Below are positions 23,434 to 30,920 of a stretch of 38,395 bases of DNA, one piece after another. Positions within the stretch are counted from its first letter, which is position 1. Each line of letters opens with the position of its first letter. A program made the position numbers and the translations under genes. Source of the DNA: Anaerolineae bacterium (GTDB lineage: Bacteria > Chloroflexota > Anaerolineae > Aggregatilineales > Phototrophicaceae); assembly GCA_016789005.1 (NCBI GenBank), contig JAEURA010000206.1:1-38395 (forward strand), given 5' to 3'. The notes beneath the pieces were generated by a model. The model did no database searches. It saw only the letters and a program-made list of their open reading frames with translations, and had not been told where the DNA came from.

Positions 23434-24339
23434 ATGCTGGCATCCTGGCGCAGGCTGAGTCCGATGGCGCGGCGCGAAGCCCTGGAGGCGTATCTCGCGC
23501 TAAGCCCCTGGTTGTTCGGGTTCGTCGTCTTCACGGCGATACCCATCGGCGTGTCGATCTTCCTGAGCTTCACGCAGTGGACGATTGTCGAGCAGCCGAC
23601 GTGGATCGGCGCTGACAACTATGTGCGCATGTTCACCCGCGATCCGCTCTTCTGGCAGGCGCTCAAAGTGACCGGCTTGTTCGTGCTGATCTCGCTGCCG
23701 CTCAAGCTGGTCCTGGGCTTGGCGCTGGCGCTGCTGCTGAACAACCGCCTGCCGGGCATGAACTTCTTCCGCACCGTCTTCTACATCCCCGCCGTCATCT
23801 CTGGCGTAGCGGTCTCGCTGATGTGGATGTGGCTGCTCCAGCCGGATACTGGCGTGGTCAACACGCTGCTGGACGCCGTCGGCGTGAAAGGTCCGAACTG
23901 GTTCTGGGATAAGGACTGGGCGCTGCCCTCCGTCGCTCTGATGAGCGTGTGGAAGGTCGGCGGCAGCGCCATCATCTATCTGGCGGGCTTGCAGAACATC
24001 CCGGCGCAGCTCTACGAAGCAGCCGAGATCGATGGGGCGGGGAAGTGGGGGCGCTTCTGGCGCATCACCATCCCACTGCTGACGCCGACCATCTTCTTCC
24101 AGCTGATCATCGAAATGATCGACTCCTTCAAGATCTTCACCGAAGCCTTCGTGATCACGCAGGGCGGTCCCCTCAAATCGACTTATTTCTACATGCTCTA
24201 CTTTTACGAAGAAGCATTCCGCAACTTCAACATGGGCTATGCCTCGGCGCTCGCCCTCTTCCTGACGCTGATCATCCTGGCGACGACGATCTTCATCAAC
24301 TACACGTCAAAGCGGTGGGTCTACTATGAGTCTGAATAG
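23434..24339 (+). CDS. CUT1 ABC sugar permease, MalF type (ADPRG operon)
   Basis: This 301-residue membrane protein has a first helix near residues 22-46 (YLALSPWLFGFVVFTAIPIG) and about six helices in all. The EAA loop is near 192-217 (QLYEAAEIDGAGKWGRFWRI). GGAG lies 6 bases before the ATG. The end overlaps the next permease gene by 14 bases, so the two halves are translationally coupled. With the binding protein and the MalG-type partner it forms the importer of this operon. The ATPase must come from elsewhere in the genome. The length and layout are normal for the family. Confidence 0.94.
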   Translation: MLASWRRLSPMARREALEAYLALSPWLFGFVVFTAIPIGVSIFLSFTQWTIVEQPTWIGADNYVRMFTRDPLFWQALKVTGLFVLISLPLKLVLGLALALLLNNRLPGMNFFRTVFYIPAVISGVAVSLMWMWLLQPDTGVVNTLLDAVGVKGPNWFWDKDWALPSVALMSVWKVGGSAIIYLAGLQNIPAQLYEAAEIDGAGKWGRFWRITIPLLTPTIFFQLIIEMIDSFKIFTEAFVITQGGPLKSTYFYMLYFYEEAFRNFNMGYASALALFLTLIILATTIFINYTSKRWVYYESE

Positions 24340-25237
24340 CGGCGCGGCGCATCCGAACGACTCGTTCGCCGACATCGACCGGCAGCTCAGGCGGTCCAAC
24401 CTGACGACCGCGCTCCGCCGTCTGACGGGGAACGGGTTCCTGTACTTCATCATGGTCGTCCTGGCGCTAATCTTCATGATCCCGCTGCTGTGGATGTTCA
24501 CGACCTCGCTGAAGACGCGGCAGGAGATCTTCGTCTGGCCCCCGACCTGGCTGCCTGACGTGCCCCAGTGGGGTAATTACGCCGACGCCTTCGCCAAGTA
24601 CCCTCTGGCGCGCTTCATGTTCAACAGCGCGGTCCTGGTCATGATCAATGCCCTGGGCGAGGTGATCTCCGTCCCGCTGATCGCCTATGCTTTCGCACGC
24701 CTGCGTTTTCCCGGCAAGAGGATCCTCTTCATCATGATGCTCAGCACCATGATGATTCCGGGTCAGATCAAGCTGATCCCGCTGTTCTCGATGTTCTCGC
24801 GGCTCGGTCTGGTAGGGACCTACTGGCCCCTGGTGCTGCCATCATTCTTTGGCAACCCGTTCTTCATCTTCCTGATGGTGCAGTACATGCGGACGATCCC
24901 GCGCGATCTGGACGAGGCGGCGCGCATCGACGGCGCAGGCACCTGGACCATTCTCTACCGCATCATCCTGCCGCTCTCGCTGCCCGCCGTGACGGTGATG
25001 CTGGTCTTCACCTTCCTGTGGACCTGGAACGATTTCATCTCCCCGCTGATCTACCTGAGCGACTTCAACAGCTACCCGATCTCCGTCGGGCTGGCTTTCT
25101 TCCAGGGGCGCTACAGTGTGGAATGGAACATGTTCATGGCGGCGACGCTGATTTCGATCATCCCCGTGCTGGTGTTGTACTTCTTCGCGCAGCGCCATTT
25201 GATCGGCGGCATTTCCACCCTGGGACTGAAGGGGTGA
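24326..25237 (+). CDS. CUT1 ABC sugar permease, MalG type (ADPRG operon)
   Basis: This 303-residue partner permease has a slightly long, charged cytoplasmic N-terminus (about 36 residues). A helix near 38-60 and the EAA loop near 194-220 (DLDEAARIDGAGTWTILYRI) follow. It ends in GGISTLGLKG, the usual MalG-type tail. It overlaps the preceding permease by 14 bases and is followed after 2 bases by ADPRG copy 2. Importer and hydrolases are therefore made from one message in close ratio. Confidence 0.94.
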   Translation: MSLNSGAAHPNDSFADIDRQLRRSNLTTALRRLTGNGFLYFIMVVLALIFMIPLLWMFTTSLKTRQEIFVWPPTWLPDVPQWGNYADAFAKYPLARFMFNSAVLVMINALGEVISVPLIAYAFARLRFPGKRILFIMMLSTMMIPGQIKLIPLFSMFSRLGLVGTYWPLVLPSFFGNPFFIFLMVQYMRTIPRDLDEAARIDGAGTWTILYRIILPLSLPAVTVMLVFTFLWTWNDFISPLIYLSDFNSYPISVGLAFFQGRYSVEWNMFMAATLISIIPVLVLYFFAQRHLIGGISTLGLKG

Positions 25238-25239
25238 CG

Positions 25240-26232
25240 ATGCGCACCCTGGACGACTTCAGACGCCGTGCGCGGGGCAGTCTGCTCGGCGCGGCGATCG
25301 GCGACGCGATGGGCGCGCCCTGTGAGGGGATGACGCGGACAGCCATCGGCGCGCGCTACGGCGTCATCACCGGCTTCCTGAGCGATGATGCCGTCGGCAC
25401 GGATGACACCGACTTCACCCTCTTCAACGCCTGGCTGCTGCTGGAACACGGACCGGACATTACGCCGCAGATCGTCGCCGCTGAATGGCGCGACAAGCTG
25501 CTGAGCGGGAAGTATTTTTATCGCCCCGGCGGCTTCAGCGATGTGATCTCCACGCGCAACCTGTTGGCAGGGCTGAACCCGCCGCAGTCTGGCGCGTTCA
25601 ATCATCAGTGCTGGAGCGACGGCGTGGCGATGGCGATCAGCGGCGCGGGGATTCTCTGCGCCGGACAGCCACAGCAGGCGGCGGACTTGGCAGGACGCCT
25701 GGGCAGCGTCTCGAACGCCCGCGACGGCATCGCCACCGCCCAGGCGGTGGCGGCAGCCATCAGCATGGCGATGGTGGGCGCTGCGCCGGCAGAGATGATG
25801 GCTGCGGCGCAGTCCGTTGTGCCCGTCGGTTCGTGGACCGGGCGCACCCTGGCACGCGCGGCGCAGATTCAGGCGGATGATCTGGAAAACGCGCTCGACG
25901 CCATCGACCGGCATCTGGTGGTGCACTGGTGGCCCTGGGCGGACCTGGCGACAGAAGCGGTTCCGGTGGCGCTGGCGGTCTTCCTGGCTGGCGGCGGCGA
26001 CTTCGCCCGCTCGGTCCCGGCAGGGATCCGCATGGGACGCGACGCCGACACCATCGGCGCAATCGTCGGCAGCCTGGCTGGCGCCTGCGGCGGCGAGGAC
26101 GCCATCCCGCCGGCGTGGCGCGAACGGGTCGCCGCCTCAACCGGCAAGTGCATCGGCTTCATCGCCGGGCGGCGTATCACCGACATCGCCGACGCGCTGG
26201 CGCAGCGGGCATGGGAAGCGGTTCATGGATAG
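25240..26232 (+). CDS. ADP-ribosylglycohydrolase family protein, copy 2 of 4
   Basis: This 330-residue DraG/ARH-family protein has complete di-metal motifs: GAAIGDAMGAP (D22), VGTDDTDF (T54-D55-D56-T57-D58) and MGRDADTIG (D268, D270, T271) after GGGDFARS. It shares with copy 1 the SWSDGV/NDDGAAM-type mid-region (QCWSDGVAMAISGAGILCAG) and the SV...ARDGI..AQAVAA helix, so the two are paralogues. The start is inside a longer open frame. AAGGGG lies 6 bases before the ATG at 25240, and the homology to copy 1 begins here. It is cytoplasmic and probably hydrolyses a ribosyl-type glycosidic bond. It overlaps copy 3 by 8 bases. Confidence 0.87.
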   Translation: MRTLDDFRRRARGSLLGAAIGDAMGAPCEGMTRTAIGARYGVITGFLSDDAVGTDDTDFTLFNAWLLLEHGPDITPQIVAAEWRDKLLSGKYFYRPGGFSDVISTRNLLAGLNPPQSGAFNHQCWSDGVAMAISGAGILCAGQPQQAADLAGRLGSVSNARDGIATAQAVAAAISMAMVGAAPAEMMAAAQSVVPVGSWTGRTLARAAQIQADDLENALDAIDRHLVVHWWPWADLATEAVPVALAVFLAGGGDFARSVPAGIRMGRDADTIGAIVGSLAGACGGEDAIPPAWRERVAASTGKCIGFIAGRRITDIADALAQRAWEAVHG

Positions 26233-27274
26233 AAGAGAGCGATTCCTGGGGGCGATGTTCGGACTGGCTTACGGCGACGCGCTGAGCTTTCCGGCGCTCT
26301 TCCACCGCTTCCAGCACCCGGATATCCCGCGTAAACGTCACCAGTTTCTCTGGCGGCAGAATACCGAACTGGACGAACGGGGCATTTCGCGGCTGATGCT
26401 GCCTTTCACCCACCGCATCGCCAAAGAGACGCTGGAGATCTGCCCGACCGATGACACCGAATGGGCGGCATTCACGCTCACCGCGCTGCTGGAATGCGAT
26501 GGCGCGCCGTCGGCAGAGTGCTTCCTGAAGGCATGGCGGAAGCACATCCTGCCCGCGAAAGATCACCTTCACACCAGCATTTCCGAGCGGGCAGCGGTCG
26601 AGAATCTGGAACGCGGTCTGCTGCCGCCGGCGACAGGAAATGACAACCCGCTGCATTACGAAGACTGCGCCGTCGCCCGCGCCGTGCCCATCGGGCTGTT
26701 CTGCGCCGGCGACGCCAACTGCGCGGCGCAGCTTGCCGAAGCCGACGCCCAGATCACGCAGGCGGAAGACGGAGTCTATGCCGCCCGCGCGATGGCGGCG
26801 GCGGTCGCCCTGCTCGCTGGCGGAGCCGATCTGGACGCGGCGCTGAGACGCGCCCGGCGCGAATTCCCGGTCGGCTCCTGGATCGCCCACCTCGATGCGG
26901 TTGCGCAGGACTGCCTGTCGGAGATCACGCAGTCGGCGGATCTGACGATCCTGCTGACGGCGCGGGTCATCAACAGCGTGTATTCCTATGGCAATGTCGC
27001 GCCAGAGACGCTGCCATCCGCCTTCGTTATTACGACGGCGTGCGGCGGCGACCTGCACATGGCTGTGGCGCTGGCTGCCTCCATCGCCAAGTCGGCGGAT
27101 TCGCTGCCGGCGATGGTCGGGGTGCTGTGTGGGGCGGTTCAGGGCTGGGGTGTGATCAGCCCGCTCTGGCGAAAGTCGCTGACGACACTGCGCGGGCTGA
27201 GCCTGCCTTTCCTTGCCGGCGCGGATCTTGAAACCCTCGCCAGCCGCCTTCTGGAGAAAGCCGGAACCTCATGA
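26225..27274 (+). CDS. ADP-ribosylglycohydrolase family protein, copy 3 of 4, with altered metal motif
   Basis: This 349-residue protein is clearly related to copies 1 and 2. GLAYGDALSFP (D18) and CPTDDTEW (T75-D76-D77-T78-E79) keep the first half of the metal site. The second half differs. Where copies 1 and 2 read R-D-A-D-T, this one reads K-S-A-D-S (289-293), so one metal-binding Asp is Ser and the Thr is Ser, although GGD (274-276) before it is kept. There is also an insertion of about 20 residues before the TDDTE motif (LWRQNTELDERGISRLMLPF). It may have a single-metal site, a changed substrate or no hydrolase activity. The start overlaps copy 2 by 8 bases and the stop overlaps copy 4 by 4 bases. 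Confidence 0.84.
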   Translation: MDRRERFLGAMFGLAYGDALSFPALFHRFQHPDIPRKRHQFLWRQNTELDERGISRLMLPFTHRIAKETLEICPTDDTEWAAFTLTALLECDGAPSAECFLKAWRKHILPAKDHLHTSISERAAVENLERGLLPPATGNDNPLHYEDCAVARAVPIGLFCAGDANCAAQLAEADAQITQAEDGVYAARAMAAAVALLAGGADLDAALRRARREFPVGSWIAHLDAVAQDCLSEITQSADLTILLTARVINSVYSYGNVAPETLPSAFVITTACGGDLHMAVALAASIAKSADSLPAMVGVLCGAVQGWGVISPLWRKSLTTLRGLSLPFLAGADLETLASRLLEKAGTS

Positions 27275-29364
27275 GCCTGCCAGTGGACTATGCCGAACGG
27301 GTCTATGCGGGCTGGCTGGGCAAGTGCATCGGCGTGCGCTTCGGAGCGCCGCTGGAAAACTGGACCTACGAGGAGATCCGCGACAACCTGGGCGAACTGA
27401 CTGGCTACGTCTCCGAGGACCAGGGCAAAATCTTCAAGCCCGACGACGACACCTCTGTGCCGCTGATCCTGCTGGATGCGCTGGCGGAACGCGGTGATAT
27501 TGAGGACGCCAAGCCAGCCGACTTCGGCGAGGCGCTGCTCAACGCCGTCGGATGCGAGCACGGGTCGTTCTGGTGGGGCGGCTATGGCATTTCCACCGAG
27601 CATACGGCGTACCTCAACCTGCTCAACGGTATCCCCGCTCCCCGATCCGGCAGCATCGCTCAGAACGGCAGGGCGCTGGCGGAGCAGATCGGCGGGCAGA
27701 TCTTCAGCGATGTCTGGGGGCTGCTGCTGCCGAACGATCCCCGCGCCGCCGCCGACCTCTCCGAGCGCGCCTCCAGCGTCTCGCACGACGGCGCAGGGCT
27801 GCACGGGGCGCGCTTCATCGCCGCGGCGGTGAGCGCGGCTTTCAGCGGGCCCGATCCCCGCCGGCTGATCGAGATCGCGCTGGAGCAGGTCCCGCCGGGC
27901 AGCGACTACGACCGCGTCATGCGCGTCATGATCGCCTTCCACGCCGCGCACCCGCAGGACTGGCATGCGGCTTTCGCGCACCTCAAAGCGCATTTCGGCT
28001 ATCAGCACTATGCGGGCATGGTTCCGATCATCCCCAACGCCGGGGTGGTGGTGCTGGGGATGCTCTATGGCGAGGGCGATTTCTCGCGGGCGATCCAGAT
28101 CGCCAACATGGCGGGCTGGGACACCGACTGCAACGTCGGCAATGTCGGCGCGATCATGGGCGTCGCCGTCGGGCTGGACGGCATCGAGGCGCGCTGGCGC
28201 GAGCCGATGAATGACCTGCTGATCGCCGCCAGCGTGATCGGAACGCGCAGCCTGCTCAGCCTGCCGCAGTGCGCCGACCGGATGATCCGTCTGGGACAGC
28301 GGATGTCTGGAGGGAAGATCGATCCGCCCGCGCCGCGCTGTCACTTCACGTATCCCGGTTCGACCGCCAACTTCCAGGCGTGGGGTGACAAAGGGCGTCC
28401 GATTCACCTGCTGCAAACGCAGGTTGACGGCACGCCGGTCCTGCGCACGGCGATTCGCAAGCTGAACAAAAAGGGCGAGATCCGCATCTTCACGCGGACT
28501 TCCTACCGTCCCCGCGAGCTGAGTTCCAACTACTACGGCGCTGCCTTCACGCCGCTGCTGTATCCCGGACAGACCCTCCGCGCTCGCGTGCAGATCCCGG
28601 CGGACGCGCCGACCACCCTGCGCGCCGCGCTCTACGTCTACGACGAGAATCACCGGGACTCGCATCAGGCGACTGGCGCAGCGCTGACGCCCGGCGTCTG
28701 GCACGATCTGCTGTACACCCTCCCACCCATGACCGACGCCCTCCTGTCGCAGGTCGGCGTAGTGCTGCGCAACACCGGCGAACTCTGGGAGACCGGGGCG
28801 TTTCATCTGGCGCATCTGGACTGGGACGGTCCGGCGCAGTTCACCAGCGCCTTCGCCTTCGCCTCCCCGGAGACGGGCGCGATCAGCGAGTGGACGTACT
28901 GGCGCGGCTTCTGGCGCATGGAAGACGGCGCCTATCACGGCAGCGGCCCGCTGGAAAATGAGAGCTATACCGGCGACATCGGCTGGACCGACTACCGCTA
29001 TGCGGCGGACATCACCCCTTTGCTCGGCGATCATCACCTGATCCTGGCGCGCGTTCAGGGGGCGATGCGCAGCTACGCCTTCGGTCTGTCGCCGGGCAAC
29101 ACCGTGACTCTGTACAGGAAGGCGCGTGACTATCAGCCGGTCGCTTCGGCAGCATTCCCCTGGCGGTTGGGCGAGGGCTGCCGACTGAGCCTGTCCGTGC
29201 AGGAAAACCGGCTGATCGCGGTGGTCGAAGGCGGCGGGGAACGGCAGCGCATCGCGTGGCAGGATGATCAGGCGTCGTATCGGAACGGACAGATCGGGCT
29301 GGCGTGCTGGCATGGAAGCCACATGGCGTGTCACAGCATCGCCTGCCACAGCATCGAAGGGTGA
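27271..29364 (+). CDS. ADP-ribosylglycohydrolase family protein, copy 4 of 4, with C-terminal beta-sandwich
   Basis: This 697-residue protein is twice the length of its paralogues. Residues 1-310 are a divergent ADPRG catalytic domain with FKPDDDTSV (D58-D59-D60-T61), GYGISTEHTAYLNLLNGIPA, and GWDTDCNVGNVGAIMG (D284, D286). The metal motif is thus DDDT plus D-T-D-C instead of TDDTE plus D-A-D-T. Residues about 330-697 are rich in beta strands. The last part (WRMEDGAYHGSG, YAADITPLLGDHHLILARVQG) looks like a concanavalin/LamG-type sandwich, suggesting a sugar-binding or substrate-positioning module. There is no signal peptide, so it acts in the cytoplasm. It begins with the ATGA overlap of copy 3. 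A large ADPRG of this form is likely to be a glycosidase rather than a protein de-ADP-ribosylase. Confidence 0.85.
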   Translation: MSLPVDYAERVYAGWLGKCIGVRFGAPLENWTYEEIRDNLGELTGYVSEDQGKIFKPDDDTSVPLILLDALAERGDIEDAKPADFGEALLNAVGCEHGSFWWGGYGISTEHTAYLNLLNGIPAPRSGSIAQNGRALAEQIGGQIFSDVWGLLLPNDPRAAADLSERASSVSHDGAGLHGARFIAAAVSAAFSGPDPRRLIEIALEQVPPGSDYDRVMRVMIAFHAAHPQDWHAAFAHLKAHFGYQHYAGMVPIIPNAGVVVLGMLYGEGDFSRAIQIANMAGWDTDCNVGNVGAIMGVAVGLDGIEARWREPMNDLLIAASVIGTRSLLSLPQCADRMIRLGQRMSGGKIDPPAPRCHFTYPGSTANFQAWGDKGRPIHLLQTQVDGTPVLRTAIRKLNKKGEIRIFTRTSYRPRELSSNYYGAAFTPLLYPGQTLRARVQIPADAPTTLRAALYVYDENHRDSHQATGAALTPGVWHDLLYTLPPMTDALLSQVGVVLRNTGELWETGAFHLAHLDWDGPAQFTSAFAFASPETGAISEWTYWRGFWRMEDGAYHGSGPLENESYTGDIGWTDYRYAADITPLLGDHHLILARVQGAMRSYAFGLSPGNTVTLYRKARDYQPVASAAFPWRLGEGCRLSLSVQENRLIAVVEGGGERQRIAWQDDQASYRNGQIGLACWHGSHMACHSIACHSIEG

Positions 29365-29381
29365 AAGGAGCGCTGACTCCA

Positions 29382-30920
29382 GTGGTCAAGCTGCATGAGG
29401 TTCAAGCCAAGGGACTCCTGGCGGCGCAGGGTATCGCCGTCCCGAGCGGAATCGCCGTTAACACCGCCGCCGAGGCGGGCGCTTTCGCCGCCGGGCTGGG
29501 CGCGCCGGTGGTGGTCAAGGCGCAGGTGTTCACAACCAGCCGCGCCGGACAGGGATTGATCCGCTTCGCCGGCTCGCCAACGGAAGCGCGCGAAGCCGCC
29601 GCCGCCCTGATCGGGCAGCGTTTCGGCAAGTTCGCCGTCGAGCAGGTGCTCGTCGAAGAGCAGGTCGAGATCGCCCACGAGTACTATCTGGGGCTGATCA
29701 TCGACAGCAAGCGCAAAGCTCCGGTGCTGCTGTTCAGCCGAGCCGGCGGCAGCGGCATCGAGGGACGGGCGGAAAGCACCGTGCGTCACGAGATCGACGT
29801 ACTGCGCGGCTTGAGTGAAGCCGAGGCGCTGGAGATGTGCCGGCAAGCCGGCGTCGAACCGGATCAGCAGGCGGCTGTCGCCGGCGCGATGCTGCGCTTC
29901 TACGCGGCGGCGCGCGGCTGCGATGCCCGCTCCGCCGAGATCAACCCGCTGGTGAACACAATCGGGGGTGAGGTGGTGGCGCTGGACGCCCGGTTCAGCA
30001 TCGACGACTACTCGGTCTTCCGTCACCCGGAGTTGGGAATCGAGATCGCCCGCGAATTCGATCACCCGCCGACGGCGCTGGAAAAGATCGCCTGGCAGGT
30101 CGAGAAGGACGACTATCGCGGCACATTCTACTTCATCCAGATGCTCGAGGGCTTCGAGAAAGGCGCCGGGGTGATCGGCTTTCACGGCGCGGGCGGGGGC
30201 GGCAGCATGATGAACATGGACGCCCTGCTCAAGCAGGGGTTCCAGGTCGCCAACTTCGTCGATACCAGCGGCAACCCGCCCGCCAGCAAAGTCTACCGCG
30301 CGGCGCGCATCATCCTCAGCCAGCCGAACATCGACGGCTATTTCGCCGGCGGCAGCGGCGTCGCCAGCCAGGAGCAGTATCATTCGGCGCGCGGGCTGGT
30401 CAAAGCCTTCATGGACGCGCCGCTCCACGTGCCGGCAGTGATCCGCATCGGCGGCAACCGTGAAGAGGAAGCCATCACCATCCTGCGCCGTGCGAACGGC
30501 GTCTGTCCCGCCCCGGTCGAAGCCTATGGACGGGATGACAGCCCCGACACCTGCGCCGATCGGCTGCGCGCCCTGATCTCCTCCTATCAGCCGGTCGAGC
30601 CGCCGGCTCCGCCTATCATCTCGCCGGCGCAGGAACCGTACACCTTCGAGACGGTGACGGGCGGCACGATCACCTTCGACCATGCGCTGTGCCGTGACTG
30701 CCAGAGCAAGGTATGCGTGCAGACCTGCGTGCCGCAGATCCTTTCGGTTGTAGACGGCGTGCCAACCCTGAACATCAGCCGCGAGGATGCCCGAAAGGGT
30801 GGGTGCATCGAATGTCTGGCGTGCGAGGTCGAATGCCGTTTCCTGGGCAGCCGGGGCGGGTTCATCCGTCTGCCGATCCCCGGACTGGAGAGCGAGGACG
30901 AATATGTCCATTTTGATTGA
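29382..30920 (+). CDS. SucC-like acyl-CoA ligase beta subunit fused to a C-terminal 8-Cys ferredoxin domain
   Basis: This 512-residue protein starts at GTG (VVKLHEVQAKGLL, matching the usual MKLHE.QAK start), with AAAGGAG upstream. Residues 1-220 are an ATP-grasp domain with GAPVVVKAQVF and AEINPLVNTIGGEVVALDARF. Residues about 225-400 are the CoA-ligase domain with GVIGFHGAGGGG, NFVDTSGNPPASKVYRAA and PAVIRIGGNREEE. Residues 437-485 hold C437-C440-C445-C449 and C475-C478-C481-C485, spaced x2-x4-x3 and x2-x2-x3, a probable two-cluster 4Fe-4S ferredoxin fold. Succinyl-CoA synthetase and ATP-citrate lyase beta subunits are near 400 residues and have no such domain. It partners with the next gene, which overlaps it by 17 bases. 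The iron-sulphur part may carry electrons, sense redox state or only stabilise the complex. Confidence 0.86.
   Translation: MVKLHEVQAKGLLAAQGIAVPSGIAVNTAAEAGAFAAGLGAPVVVKAQVFTTSRAGQGLIRFAGSPTEAREAAAALIGQRFGKFAVEQVLVEEQVEIAHEYYLGLIIDSKRKAPVLLFSRAGGSGIEGRAESTVRHEIDVLRGLSEAEALEMCRQAGVEPDQQAAVAGAMLRFYAAARGCDARSAEINPLVNTIGGEVVALDARFSIDDYSVFRHPELGIEIAREFDHPPTALEKIAWQVEKDDYRGTFYFIQMLEGFEKGAGVIGFHGAGGGGSMMNMDALLKQGFQVANFVDTSGNPPASKVYRAARIILSQPNIDGYFAGGSGVASQEQYHSARGLVKAFMDAPLHVPAVIRIGGNREEEAITILRRANGVCPAPVEAYGRDDSPDTCADRLRALISSYQPVEPPAPPIISPAQEPYTFETVTGGTITFDHALCRDCQSKVCVQTCVPQILSVVDGVPTLNISREDARKGGCIECLACEVECRFLGSRGGFIRLPIPGLESEDEYVHFD

Noticed and set aside
27139..29349. A 736-codon - strand frame opposite ADPRG copy 4
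   Set aside because: It is antisense to a gene with clear ADPRG motifs in a tight operon; the composition is that of a mirror frame.
29290..29364. Repeated ACHSI at the end of ADPRG copy 4 as a metal-binding tail
   Set aside because: Two short copies only, best explained as a small local duplication.
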